A DNA stretch of 64,000 bases from Methylobacterium dankookense (GTDB taxonomy: Bacteria; Pseudomonadota; Alphaproteobacteria; Rhizobiales; Beijerinckiaceae): contig NZ_CABFVH010000019.1 in NCBI RefSeq assembly GCF_902141855.1, positions 43,025 through 107,024 on the forward strand, written 5' to 3'. The notes beneath the pieces are model-generated. The model had not been told where the DNA came from. It saw only the letters and a list, made by a program, of their open reading frames with translations, and searched no databases. The position numbers were made by a program, and so were the translations under genes. Shown here one piece after another: positions 17,415-26,154 of the stretch (position 1 is the first letter of the stretch; the number at the start of each line of letters is the position of its first letter).

Positions 17415-19031
17415 GTGAAGCCGGTCCTCGATCTCGTCGCGAAGCTCGGACCGGCCCGCATCGCCGCCATGGGCGCGGTCACGCTGACGCTGATCGGCTT
17501 CTTCGCCTTCATCATCCTGCGGGTCTCGCGGCCCGACATGGGCGTGCTCTTCGCCGACCTCTCGATGCAGGATTCGGCCGCGGTGGTCCGCGAGCTCGAC
17601 GCGCGCGGCATCCGCTACGAGGCGCGCGGCGATGCCGGGCAGACCGTGATGGCGCCGCGCCCCGACCTCGCCCGGCTGCGCATGGACCTCGCCGGCAAGG
17701 GCCTGCCGAGCCAGGGCGGCGTCGGCTACGAGATCTTCGACAAGGGCGACGCCTTCTCGTCCACCAACTTCGTGCAGAACGTGAACCACCTGCGGGCGCT
17801 CGAAGGCGAGCTCGCCCGCTCGATCCGGGCGATCGGCCGGGTCCAGGCGGCGCGCGTGCACCTCGTCATGCCCGAGCGGCGCCTGTTCGAGCGCGACCGC
17901 GAGGCGCCCTCGGCCGCCATCGTGCTGAAGCTGATGGGCGACCTCGACCCCGGCCAGGTCCGCGCGATCCGGCATCTCGCGGCCTCCTCGGTGGAGGGCC
18001 TGCGCCCGGACCGGGTCTCGATCGTGGACGAGCGCGGGCGGCTGCTCGCCGACGGCGCCCGCGGCGCCGATGCGGAGGCGGGCTCGGCCTTGGAGGAGAA
18101 GCAGGTCGGCCTGGAGCGGCGCCTGCGCGCCCAGATCGAGGAGATCGTGGCCGGCATCGTCGGGCCGGGCCGGGCCCGCGTCCAGGTCTCGGCGCAGCTC
18201 GACACCAACCGGATCGAGAGCCGGTCCGAGACCTTCGACCCCGAGAGCCGCGTCGTCCGCTCCAGCCAGACCCGCACCGAATCGGCGCTCACCGGCGGGG
18301 GCGAGGGCCAGGTCACGGTCGGCAACGAGCTGCCCGGCGCCAACCAGGACAAGCCGCAGGCCCAGAAGGACCAGACCAGCAAGAACGAGGAGACCACGAA
18401 CTACGAGATCTCCCGCGTCACCAAGACGGAGGTGACCGAGGGCGGGCGGATCAAGCGGCTCTCCGTGGCGGTCCTCGTCGACGGCACCTACGCGACCGGC
18501 CCGGACGGCAAGCCCGCCTACAGCCCGCGCGCGGCCGCCGAGATCGAGCGGATCGCCGCTCTGGTCCGCAGCGCGGTCGGTTTCGACAAGGCGCGCGGCG
18601 ACCAGATCGAGGTGGCCAATCTCCGCCTCGCCGAGGCGCCCCCGGTGCCGGACTTCGCCGAGCCGACCCTGGTGCAGTCGCTGCTCTCCCCCTCCAAGGA
18701 GGACGTGATGCGCCTCGTGGAGCTCGGCGTGCTCGCGCTCCTCACCCTCGTCGTGCTGCTCGCCGTGGTGCGCCCGCTGCTGCGGCGGGTGCTCACCGCC
18801 GATCCGGACGCGCCCGAGGCGCTGGTCGCCGGGCCGGGCGGCCTGGAAGCCGGGGGCGGCGGCGCGGCGACGCTGACGATCACGGCCGACAACCCGGCCA
18901 CCCGCCTGATGGAATACGCCAAGATCAACGGCCAGGTGCAGGCCGAGACGGTGCAGCGTGTGGTCGACATGGTCCGGGCGAGCCCGAGCGAGACGGCCGA
19001 GGTGCTGCGCAACTGGATCCAGGACAGCTGA
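17415..19031 (+). CDS. fliF: Flagellar MS-ring protein
   Basis: A 538-residue protein that oligomerises into the inner-membrane MS ring. TM1 lies near residues 15-38 and TM2 near 430-455. Between are the ring-building motifs, e.g. YEIFDKGDAFSSTNFVQNVN and ARVHLVMPERRLF. The C-terminal tail that binds FliG ends AEVLRNWIQDS, as in other FliF. The start is uncertain: I take GTG at 17415 (MKPVLDLVAKLG); a TTG at 17364 in the same frame would add 17 residues. Neither has a strong ribosome site. It heads fliF-fliG-fliH-fliN. Confidence 0.93.
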   Translation: MKPVLDLVAKLGPARIAAMGAVTLTLIGFFAFIILRVSRPDMGVLFADLSMQDSAAVVRELDARGIRYEARGDAGQTVMAPRPDLARLRMDLAGKGLPSQGGVGYEIFDKGDAFSSTNFVQNVNHLRALEGELARSIRAIGRVQAARVHLVMPERRLFERDREAPSAAIVLKLMGDLDPGQVRAIRHLAASSVEGLRPDRVSIVDERGRLLADGARGADAEAGSALEEKQVGLERRLRAQIEEIVAGIVGPGRARVQVSAQLDTNRIESRSETFDPESRVVRSSQTRTESALTGGGEGQVTVGNELPGANQDKPQAQKDQTSKNEETTNYEISRVTKTEVTEGGRIKRLSVAVLVDGTYATGPDGKPAYSPRAAAEIERIAALVRSAVGFDKARGDQIEVANLRLAEAPPVPDFAEPTLVQSLLSPSKEDVMRLVELGVLALLTLVVLLAVVRPLLRRVLTADPDAPEALVAGPGGLEAGGGGAATLTITADNPATRLMEYAKINGQVQAETVQRVVDMVRASPSETAEVLRNWIQDS

Positions 19032-19068
19032 GCGGCCCTGAGCCGGGTGCGAGGAGGAGAGTGGGACG

Positions 19069-20115
19069 ATGTCGGCGGGACTGGCAGGGATGCTGCAGGC
19101 GGCGGGGGGCGAATCCTTCGCCACCATGTCGGGCGTGCAACGCGCCGCGGCCATGCTGCTGCTCCTCGGCGAGACCGATGGCGCGCCGATCTGGCAGCTC
19201 CTCGAGGAGGACGAGGTCAAGAAGGTCTCCCACGCGATGGTGCAGCTCGGCTCGCTCGAGGCCGACACCGTCGACAAGCTGATCATCGACTTCGTCTCCC
19301 GCCTGTCGAACAGCGGCGGCATCTCGTCGAACTTCGAGCGGACGGAGTCGCTCCTGCTGAAGATCTTCCCCAGCGATCAGGTCTCCGCGATCATGGCCGA
19401 GATCAAGGGCGCCTCCGGCAAGCGCGTCTGGGCCTCGATCGCCCAGGTCGACCCGGAGATCCTCGCCTCGTTCCTGCGCAACGAGTACCCGCAGACGGTG
19501 GCCGTCGTGCTCTCCAAGGTGCGCTCGGACTACGCCGCCAAGGTGCTCACCATCCTGCCCGAGGAGTTCGCCATCGACGTGCTCAGCCGAATGCTGCGCA
19601 TGGAGACGGTGCAGAAGGAGGCCCTGCGCCACATCGAGGAGACGCTGCGCGTCGAGTTCGTCACCACGATCGCCCAGACCCAGCGCCGCGACGCGCACGA
19701 GCTGATGGCCGACGTGTTCAACGCCTTCGACCGGCAGACGGAGGGGCGCTTCCTGGCCGCCCTCGACCAGGCCAACCGCGGCTCGGCCAAGCGCATCCGC
19801 GAGTTGATGTTCACCTTCGAGGACCTGCTCAAGCTCGATCCGGGCAGCGTCCAGACCCTGATGCGCAAGGTCGACAACGACACCCTGTGCCGCGCGCTCA
19901 AGGGCGCCAACGAGCGGGTGCGGGCCTTCTTCATGGGCCAGATGTCCACCCGCGCCGCCAAGAACCTCACCGACGAGATGACCTCGCTCGGGCCGATCCG
20001 GCTCAAGGAGGTTGATGAGGCGCAGGCCAAGATGACCGAGGTGGCCAAGGAGCTGGCCGAGAAGGGCGAGATCATGATCGCCAAGAACAGCGCCGAGGAG
20101 GAGCTGGTCTATTGA
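19069..20115 (+). CDS. fliG: Flagellar motor switch protein FliG
   Basis: A 348-residue rotor component that couples stator ion flow to torque and bridges FliF to FliM/FliN. The middle-domain EHPQ-type motif appears as NEYPQTVAVVL (~residue 140). The C-terminal charged torque helix includes RIRELMFTFEDLLKLD and RAFFMGQMSTRAA. GAGGAGGA precedes the ATG. Its stop overlaps the TTG start of fliH. Confidence 0.95.
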   Translation: MSAGLAGMLQAAGGESFATMSGVQRAAAMLLLLGETDGAPIWQLLEEDEVKKVSHAMVQLGSLEADTVDKLIIDFVSRLSNSGGISSNFERTESLLLKIFPSDQVSAIMAEIKGASGKRVWASIAQVDPEILASFLRNEYPQTVAVVLSKVRSDYAAKVLTILPEEFAIDVLSRMLRMETVQKEALRHIEETLRVEFVTTIAQTQRRDAHELMADVFNAFDRQTEGRFLAALDQANRGSAKRIRELMFTFEDLLKLDPGSVQTLMRKVDNDTLCRALKGANERVRAFFMGQMSTRAAKNLTDEMTSLGPIRLKEVDEAQAKMTEVAKELAEKGEIMIAKNSAEEELVY

Positions 20116-20747
20116 GCGCGACGCCGTTCCTGTTCGACACCGATTTCCGCAAGCCGAAGGCGAACCCGGCGGCCGTGCGCGCCGCCGAGGAGGCCGCCCA
20201 GGCCGCGGCGGAGGCCCATGCGAGCGGCCTGGAGGCGGGCCGCGCCGAGGGCCGCGCCGAGGTCCAGGCGCAGCTCCAGGCCCGGCTCGCCGACGCGATG
20301 AACCGGCTCAGCCTGTCGCTGGCGGGGCTGCTCGCCCAGGCGGATGCCCGCGAGGCCGAGCGCGAGGCGCAGGCCATGGAGGTCGCGGTGCTGCTCGCCC
20401 GCCGCATCGCCGGGGAGGCGCTCGACGCGCATCCGGCGGCGGCGATCGGCGAGGCGGCGCGCCACGCCCTGCAGCACCTGCGCGGCGTGCCCCATCTCGT
20501 GGTCCGCGTGCAGGACGGGCTCGTCGAGGAGACCGAGGTGCTGATGCGGCGCCTCGCGCGCGAGCGCGGCTACGAGGGCCGCCTCGTGGTGCTGGGCGAT
20601 CCCGACCTGGCGCTGGGCGATGCCCGCATCGAGTGGGCCGATGGCGGCGTGGTGCGGGCGCGCGACCGGATCGAGGCCGAGATCGACGCGGCGATCGCCA
20701 CCTGCCTCGGCAGCGCTTCCGACCCGACCGAACAGGCGAGCTTCTGA
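20112..20747 (+). CDS. fliH: Flagellar assembly protein FliH
   Basis: A 211-residue regulator of the export ATPase FliI. The N-terminus MSATPFLFDTDF is followed by an Ala/Glu-rich helical stalk with GxxxG-like repeats (~residues 38-50), then a globular C-terminal domain with LVVLGDPDLALGDARIEWADGG, typical of FliH/SctL. The start is TTG, overlapping the fliG stop by four bases; the fliN ATG overlaps its own stop. FliI itself is not in the window. Confidence 0.85.
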   Translation: MSATPFLFDTDFRKPKANPAAVRAAEEAAQAAAEAHASGLEAGRAEGRAEVQAQLQARLADAMNRLSLSLAGLLAQADAREAEREAQAMEVAVLLARRIAGEALDAHPAAAIGEAARHALQHLRGVPHLVVRVQDGLVEETEVLMRRLARERGYEGRLVVLGDPDLALGDARIEWADGGVVRARDRIEAEIDAAIATCLGSASDPTEQASF

Positions 20748-21082
20748 TGTCCGACGATTTCAGCCTGCCCCAGCTCGGGGATTTCGATCCGAACCTCGCG
20801 GCGGACTCGATCCGCGACGCGCCGACCTCGCCGAAGACCGCCGCCGACCTGGAGCAGCTCTTCGACGTGCCGGTGATGGTCTCGGCCGTGCTCGGCAAGT
20901 CGCGCATGCCGATCGGCGACCTGCTGCGCCTCGGCCCCGGCGCGGTGCTGGAGCTCGACCGCAAGGTCGGCGAGGCGATCGACATCTTCGTGAACAACCG
21001 CCTCGTCGCCCGCGGTGAGGTCGTCCTCGTCGAGGAGCGCCTCGGCGTGACGATGACCGAGATCGTCAAGGGCGAGAACTGA
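20747..21082 (+). CDS. fliN: Flagellar motor switch protein FliN
   Basis: A 111-residue C-ring protein. The SpoA/surface-presentation domain occupies residues ~38-108: LFDVPVMVSAVLGKSRMPIGDLLRLGPGAVLELD, written here in two parts as LFDVPVMVSAVLG and LLRLGPGAVLELD. NNRLVARGEVVLVEERLGV is diagnostic. The ATG overlaps the fliH TGA by one base, so translation is probably coupled. A clear terminator follows, ending the fliF-fliN operon. Confidence 0.95.
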   Translation: MSDDFSLPQLGDFDPNLAADSIRDAPTSPKTAADLEQLFDVPVMVSAVLGKSRMPIGDLLRLGPGAVLELDRKVGEAIDIFVNNRLVARGEVVLVEERLGVTMTEIVKGEN

Positions 21083-21087
21083 ATCTC

Positions 21088-21130
21088 TTGGAGCCGCTCC
21101 CGATCGCGGTGCAATCAGGAGCGGCTCCAA
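21088..21130 (+). terminator. Terminator after fliN
   Basis: TTGGAGCCGCTCC (21088-21100) pairs perfectly with GGAGCGGCTCCAA (21118-21130) across a 17-base loop. It starts six bases after the fliN stop, separating it from flbD. Confidence 0.7.
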
Positions 21131-21244
21131 GTCCTTGTCTTAACGCGCTCTCTTTCGCCGAACCGGTATCCACTTCGGCGGAGAGCGCTCCAGGGTTCAC
21201 GCCCGGCCCGCGCGGCCGGGCGGTGACAGGATGCGGAGTGCCCG

Positions 21245-22609
21245 ATGCGGCTCCTGATGATCGGACGGCTCAACGGCGAGCTCGTCACCGCCTCGAAGAT
21301 CGCCATGCAGCGCGGCGCCGCCGTGACCCAGGCGGACGCGATCCCGCAGGGGCTCACGGTCCTGCGGGCGCGCGGCGCCGACCTGATCATGATCGATGTC
21401 GGCCTCGACATCCGCGCCCTGGTGACGGCGCTGGAGGAGGAGCGCATCCGCACGCCGGTGATCGCCTGCGGCGTGGCGGCGGATGCCCGCGCGGCGGTGG
21501 CCGCGATCCAGGCGGGCGCCAAGGAATACGTCCCCCTCCCCCCCGATCCCGAGCTGATCGCCGCGGTGCTGGAGGCGGTCTCGGCCGACAGCCGCGCCTT
21601 CGTCTGGCGCGATCCGGCGATGGAGCGCGTGGTGCGCCTCGCCGAGCAGGTCGCCCGCTCGGAGGCCTCGGTCCTGATCACCGGCGAGAGCGGCACCGGC
21701 AAGGAGGTCCTGGCCCGGCACGTCCATGCCCGCTCGAACCGGGCGGCCAAGCCCTTCGTCTCGGTGAACTGCGCCGCGATCCCCGAGGCCCTGCTCGAAT
21801 CCGAGCTGTTCGGGCACGAGAAGGGCGCCTTCACCGGCGCGGTGGCGCGGCGCATCGGCCGGTTCGAGGAGGCCAATGGCGGCACGCTGCTCCTCGACGA
21901 GATCTCGGAGATGGATGTCCGCCTGCAGTCGAAGCTGCTGCGGGCACTGCAGGAGCGCGTGATCGACCGGGTCGGCGGCACGGCGCCGGTCAAGGTCGAC
22001 ATCCGGGTGCTCGCCACCTCGAACCGCAACCTCGCCGAGGAGGTCCGCAAGGGCACCTTCCGCGAGGACCTGTTCTACCGGCTCAACGTCGTCCATCTGC
22101 GCCTGCCGGCCCTGCGCGAGCGCCCGGCCGACATCCTGGAACTCGCCGGCCATTTCGCGAAGAAATACGCCGAGGTGAACGGCCTGCCCGTGCGCCCGCT
22201 CTCGGCTGAGGCCCGGGGCATCGTCACGCGCAATCCCTGGCGCGGCAACGTGCGCGAGCTGGAGAACACGCTCCACCGGGCGGTGCTGCTGGCGAGCGGG
22301 GCCGAGATCGGCGCCGAGGCGATCCTGACCCCCGAGGGCGACACGATCGCCGCGGCCGACGGGCCGGCGGTGCGGGCGGCGCAGGTCGCCGAGGCGGCCA
22401 CGCGCGGCCTCGTCGGACGCACCGTGGCCGATGTCGAGCGCGACCTCATCCTCGACACCCTCGACCATTGCCTCGGCAACCGCACCCATGCGGCCAAGAT
22501 CCTCGGGATCTCGATCCGGACGCTGCGCAACAAGCTCAACGAGTATGTCGAGGCCGGGCTGGAAGTGGCGGAGCCGGGCGGCGTGCGCGCCCTAGCGGCT
22601 TACGGGTAG
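21245..22609 (+). CDS. flbD: Sigma-54 activator FlbD
   Basis: A 454-residue enhancer-binding protein that activates class III/IV flagellar genes with sigma-54. Residues 1-120 are a receiver-like domain lacking the acidic pair at its N-terminus (MRLLMIGRLNGE), so it is probably not phosphorylated normally, as in Caulobacter FlbD. The AAA+ domain has Walker A GESGTGKE (147-154), GAFTGA (194-199) and Walker B LLLDE (215-219). The C-terminus has a Fis-type HTH (THAAKILGISIRTLRNKL). Position after fliN fits FlbD. It has its own upstream region. Confidence 0.9.
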   Translation: MRLLMIGRLNGELVTASKIAMQRGAAVTQADAIPQGLTVLRARGADLIMIDVGLDIRALVTALEEERIRTPVIACGVAADARAAVAAIQAGAKEYVPLPPDPELIAAVLEAVSADSRAFVWRDPAMERVVRLAEQVARSEASVLITGESGTGKEVLARHVHARSNRAAKPFVSVNCAAIPEALLESELFGHEKGAFTGAVARRIGRFEEANGGTLLLDEISEMDVRLQSKLLRALQERVIDRVGGTAPVKVDIRVLATSNRNLAEEVRKGTFREDLFYRLNVVHLRLPALRERPADILELAGHFAKKYAEVNGLPVRPLSAEARGIVTRNPWRGNVRELENTLHRAVLLASGAEIGAEAILTPEGDTIAAADGPAVRAAQVAEAATRGLVGRTVADVERDLILDTLDHCLGNRTHAAKILGISIRTLRNKLNEYVEAGLEVAEPGGVRALAAYG

Positions 22610-22617
22610 AGAGGAGA

Positions 22618-22671
22618 TCCCAAAGGAATCATCCCTTTGGCGGGGTGCCGGGGCTGCGCCCCGGTGGAATC
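22618..22671. repeat. Palindromic intergenic element, family A, partial copy
   Basis: CCAAAGG and CCTTTGG arms surround AATCATC at 22620-22640, followed by CGGGGTGCCGGGG and a short GCGCCCCGG stem. It is a truncated version of the elements at 32282-32383 and 46939-47040, lying between convergent flbD and the hypothetical gene, where it may also terminate transcription. Confidence 0.7.
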
Positions 22672-22672
22672 C

Positions 22673-22963
22673 TCAGTTCCGCCCGCGGCCGGAGCGGGTC
22701 TCGGCATAGGCCTGGTTCTGGACGGCGAGCGCCTCGTCCAGCTTGCGCATGGCCTCCGCCCGGGCGATGTCCGCCTCGACGTCGCGGATGGTCTCCTCGA
22801 CGAGGTGGTTCTGCAGGGCGAGGCGCGGGTCGTCGTCGGAGAGCCCTTCGCGCTCCTGCAGGCGGCGCACCGCCTGGCGCACGACGCCGTAGACGGCCTC
22901 GCGCTCGGTGCGGTTCATCGTCGGCTTGACGGCCTGGGCGACGAGTTCGGAGAAATCCGGCAT
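22673..22963 (-). CDS. Conserved helical hypothetical protein
   Basis: A 96-residue soluble protein predicted almost entirely helical: MPDFSELVAQAV, then REAVYGVVRQAVRRL and ETIRDVEADIARAE. The pattern, with R/E-x-A-V-Y-x3-R-x-A near the start and E-E-x-I-R-x-V-E later, resembles a short domain common in Rhizobiales proteins of unknown role; that link is from memory of the pattern. It converges on flbD. No functional claim is possible. Confidence 0.65.
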   Translation of the reverse strand: MPDFSELVAQAVKPTMNRTEREAVYGVVRQAVRRLQEREGLSDDDPRLALQNHLVEETIRDVEADIARAEAMRKLDEALAVQNQAYAETRSGRGRN

Positions 22964-23064
22964 CGGGGTTCGGTCACGGTCCTCGGACGGGCACGGACTT
23001 CAGTGCAAGCCCGGTGCCCGCATGGCAAGCGCCTTCGGCGGACGCCCTCGAGGGCGCCCCGGCG

Positions 23065-24375
23065 TCAGAGGCGCTGGTCCCGCACGCCGGCGATCACCAG
23101 CGAGACCGAGCTCCAGACCACGAGGAAGCAGAAGAACCCCACGAACAGGGCGTGCCAGCGCATCGGGTAGAGCGTGTCGAGCGGCAGCACCGGCGGCACG
23201 AAGACCGCGAGGAAGATCTGCTGCTTGTCGGCGCTGACGCGGGAGCGGTCGAGGAGGTTGATCGCCGATTCGTTGAGCTTCTCCGCGATGGTGCGCTCGA
23301 CGACGAGGCCCTCGTATTCGAGCAGCGCGTTCGCCATGGTCGGCGTTCCGTCGGCGTTGAGCCCGTCCCGGGTGAGCTGCTCCTGGAGATCCTTGATCTG
23401 GTGGTCGATGGCCGCGACGTTCGCCACCAGCACCTGGATCGAGCGCGACTTCTCGTCGAGGTTCGAGGCGCGCAGCACCTGGAGGTCGTTCTCGCTCTTG
23501 ATCTTGTCCTTCCGCAGGGTGAGGAGCGTCGTCATCGTGCTCTCGGCCGACTTGATCGGGTCGATGATGCCCCAGCGGTTGCGGAAGGATTGGAGGGCCA
23601 AGTAGGCGTTGCGCAGGCGCACCTGCGTCGTCTCGGCATCGGCCTTGGCCTGGGCGAGCATGTCGGCCTTGGCGTTCTTGTTGATCTCGTTGATCAGCGT
23701 CTCGGCGCGGGCGACGATGTCCTGTGCGAGGGTCAGCGCATCCTGCGGGGTGAAGGCCCGGACGGTGAGCTGGGTCACGCCGGAGATCGCGTCGATGTTC
23801 GCCTCGACGTGGCGGCGCCAGTACTTGGTCAGCTCCTCGACCGGCTCCTTCGGGTTGAATCGCGTCCAGAAATCCGCCTCCGAGCGGGAAAAGAGCTGTG
23901 AGATCTGGCGCTTCTTCTCCATCTCCTCGACCAGGGTCCGGCTGCGGATGAAGTCGCGGACGATGTAGCTATCCTGGCTGTTGTGCTTGTGGATCATGGT
24001 GGAGTACTCGCCGAGGCCGACATCCTCCATCGGCTCGACGTTTCCGCGCACGGCGAAGCGCGCCTCGGCGATGTACTGGTCGGAGGCGAACACGAACAGG
24101 TAGAGCGCCACCACGGCGGTGGGCAGCAGCACGAAGGTCGCGAAGCGCCACACCACCATCTTGGCGTAGCTGACCGGGGCGGCATCGGCCGGCCGCAGGC
24201 CCGGCAGGCGGGTCCAGGCCAGGCGCTCGCGCACCTGCCGCGCCAGGGCCCGGCTCCGCTGCGACGGGATCGGCTCGATCGTCTGCGCGCCGCGCCGGAC
24301 CTCGGTGAGGGAGCGCTGCGCGAAGTCGATGATGCCGCGAACCCGGTCGCTCTGCTTGACGTCGTCGACGCTCAT
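23065..24375 (-). CDS. Capsule/polysaccharide export inner-membrane protein, KpsE type
   Basis: A 436-residue co-polymerase/adaptor for capsular polysaccharide ABC export. A TM near residues 74-95 (FATFVLLPTAVVALYLFVFA) precedes SDQYIAEARFAVRG, the KpsE/BexC/CtrB signature. A long coiled-coil periplasmic region follows (residues ~200-380) and a second TM near 405-430. No polymer ABC genes adjoin; the manC-type fragment at the window end is another polysaccharide gene 40 kb away. The 163-bp upstream region is shared with the divergent ferredoxin-like gene. Confidence 0.85.
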   Translation of the reverse strand: MSVDDVKQSDRVRGIIDFAQRSLTEVRRGAQTIEPIPSQRSRALARQVRERLAWTRLPGLRPADAAPVSYAKMVVWRFATFVLLPTAVVALYLFVFASDQYIAEARFAVRGNVEPMEDVGLGEYSTMIHKHNSQDSYIVRDFIRSRTLVEEMEKKRQISQLFSRSEADFWTRFNPKEPVEELTKYWRRHVEANIDAISGVTQLTVRAFTPQDALTLAQDIVARAETLINEINKNAKADMLAQAKADAETTQVRLRNAYLALQSFRNRWGIIDPIKSAESTMTTLLTLRKDKIKSENDLQVLRASNLDEKSRSIQVLVANVAAIDHQIKDLQEQLTRDGLNADGTPTMANALLEYEGLVVERTIAEKLNESAINLLDRSRVSADKQQIFLAVFVPPVLPLDTLYPMRWHALFVGFFCFLVVWSSVSLVIAGVRDQRL

Positions 24376-24484
24376 CCGAATGCTTGTCCTGGGGGCCCGC
24401 TCCGGCCGCGCCGCGTCGCGGTGGAGGCGGCCGTCAGGTCTCCGAAGTCCCGTTCTTTTCGGCCCTTTTTAAGGCACCTCCCCG

Positions 24485-24514
24485 GCTGCGGTGCCGTGTC
24501 CGTTGCACCGCAGC
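24485..24514. repeat. Inverted repeat in divergent promoter region
   Basis: GCTGCGGTGC (24485-24494) and GCACCGCAGC (24505-24514) form perfect 10-bp arms with a 10-base spacer, 25 bases before the ferredoxin-like gene. It could be an operator or a leader hairpin. Confidence 0.35.
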
Positions 24515-24538
24515 GGCCGGGCGCTGTAGGCCGCAGCG

Positions 24539-25045
24539 ATGATCCCTTCCCCGACGCAGCCCACCGCGGCGACAGAGCCCGCGGATCCCGCGCCCCGCGC
24601 CCCGGCATTCCGGGCCGGGGGCAGGACGGCCAGGACCAAGCCGGCGGAGGTGGTTCTGGTCTGCCGCAAATGTGCGAAGCGCGTGGGCCTCTCGCGGAAG
24701 GAGGCGCTGCGGCTCGCCAAGCGGGCGGCGAAGGCGATGACCAAGGCGGCGGCGAAGACGGCGGACGCCCGATCCGGAGCCGGCGCGCCGCGGAAGGCGA
24801 AGGTCGTCGAGACCGGCTGCCTCGGCCCCTGCCCCAAGCGGCTGCTCGCGGTGGCGACCGGAGCGAGTCTCGCTGTGGGCCGGGTCGCGCTCCTCGACCC
24901 GCGCGCCGATCCGCCGGCTTCCCTCCCCGATTTCGGCCCCAATGGCGCGCTACCGGCGCCCGCGGAAGCCGGCGTGCGGAGCGGGGAGCACGGTTCGGCG
25001 CCCGACCCGCACCATGACCGACCCGACGCCCCGATCCCGACGTGA
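24539..25045 (+). CDS. Thioredoxin-like [2Fe-2S] ferredoxin-fold protein
   Basis: A 168-residue protein. VVLVCRKCAKR (Cys42, Cys45) and, about 50 residues later, TGCLGPCPKR (Cys94, Cys98) form the C-x2-C...C-x3-C pattern of thioredoxin-like [2Fe-2S] ferredoxins. The ~30-residue N-terminus and ~50-residue C-terminus are Pro/Ala-rich and look disordered. Between the cysteine pairs is a very Lys/Ala-rich helix. Its stop overlaps the GTG of hpnL by four bases, so the two are probably translated together. Redox partner and role unknown. Confidence 0.65.
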   Translation: MIPSPTQPTAATEPADPAPRAPAFRAGGRTARTKPAEVVLVCRKCAKRVGLSRKEALRLAKRAAKAMTKAAAKTADARSGAGAPRKAKVVETGCLGPCPKRLLAVATGASLAVGRVALLDPRADPPASLPDFGPNGALPAPAEAGVRSGEHGSAPDPHHDRPDAPIPT

Positions 25046-26154
25046 CCGTGCGAGCCGAGACCGTGCGAGAGCCGACCCAGCCGGGAGCGTCCCGGCCCGC
25101 GACCGCCGCCCGCGGCGGGCTCGCCCGCGCGCTCCTGCGCCGCCTGCCGCTCCTCGGCACCCTGCTCGGCCTGGGGCTCGCCGCCTGGCTCGTCGCGACC
25201 AACGACCTCTCGGCCGTGGCCGCCGCCTTCGGGCGGATCGGGCTCGCGGGGCTCGCCGGGATCGTGCTGGTGCGGGCCCTGATCGTGCTCCTGTGCGGGC
25301 TCGCCTGGGCGCGCATCCTCGACGGGCTCACGCCCGTGCGGGCGGGGCCCTTCGTGGTTCTGCGCTACGTGCGCGAGGGCATCAACGTGCTGCTCCCCGT
25401 GGCCTCGATCGGCGGCGACGTGCTGGGCGGGCGCCTGCTCACCTTCTGGGGCGTGGCGGGCGCCCTCGCCACGGCCTCGATCCTCGCCGACATGCTGATC
25501 CAGGTCGGCAGCCAGGCCCTGTTCGCCGGCCTCGGCGCCGGCCTGCTCATGCGGCTCGACGGGGAGCCCGCGGCGCAGCTCGCCGCCTGGATGCTGCGCG
25601 CGCTCGCCGTCGCCGCCCTCGTCGTCGCGGCCTTCTTCGCCGTGCAGCGGGTGGGTGCCGCCCGCTTCGTCGAGCAGCGGCTCGCCGCGATCGGGCGCCG
25701 CTTCGCGCGGGCGGCGGAGCCCGGCCGCCCCGACGCGGCGCCGACCGCCATGCGCGTGCAGGAGGCCCTCGATGCGGTCTGGCACGGGGGGCGGCGCGGG
25801 CGGATCGCGCAGGCCTTCATCCTGCACCTCCTGGCCTGGATGCTCGGGGCGGCCGAGATCTGGATCGCGCTCACCTGCATCGGCATCGAGGGCGTGGGCC
25901 TCGCCGAGGTGCTGGTGATCGAGGCGCTCAGTCAGGCTATCAAGTCGGCGGCCTTCCCCGTGCCGAGCGGGCTCGGCGTCCAGGAGGGAGGCTTCGTCGT
26001 GGTCTGCGCGCTGTTCGGCATCGATGCCGGCACGGCCATCGCCCTGTCGCTGGCCAAGCGCGTGCCGGACGTGGTGCTCGGCCTGCCCGCGCTCCTCGTC
26101 TGGCAGAACATCGAGGCGCGCCGGGCGAATGTGCAGCCGCCGGAGGCCCCGTGA
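25042..26154 (+). CDS. hpnL: HpnL-type membrane flippase-like protein
   Basis: A 370-residue polytopic membrane protein of the lysylphosphatidylglycerol-synthase TM superfamily, HpnL branch. YVREGINVLLPVASIGGDV (~residue 112) and FPVPSGLGVQEGGFV (~residue 306), with SLAKRVPDVVLGLPALLVWQ near the C-terminus, fit HpnL. Family members are linked to hopanoid/lipid transport. Hopanoid genes are not in the window. The GTG start overlaps the previous stop, and its stop overlaps the fliP GTG start, an odd partnership. Confidence 0.75.
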   Translation: MTVRAETVREPTQPGASRPATAARGGLARALLRRLPLLGTLLGLGLAAWLVATNDLSAVAAAFGRIGLAGLAGIVLVRALIVLLCGLAWARILDGLTPVRAGPFVVLRYVREGINVLLPVASIGGDVLGGRLLTFWGVAGALATASILADMLIQVGSQALFAGLGAGLLMRLDGEPAAQLAAWMLRALAVAALVVAAFFAVQRVGAARFVEQRLAAIGRRFARAAEPGRPDAAPTAMRVQEALDAVWHGGRRGRIAQAFILHLLAWMLGAAEIWIALTCIGIEGVGLAEVLVIEALSQAIKSAAFPVPSGLGVQEGGFVVVCALFGIDAGTAIALSLAKRVPDVVLGLPALLVWQNIEARRANVQPPEAP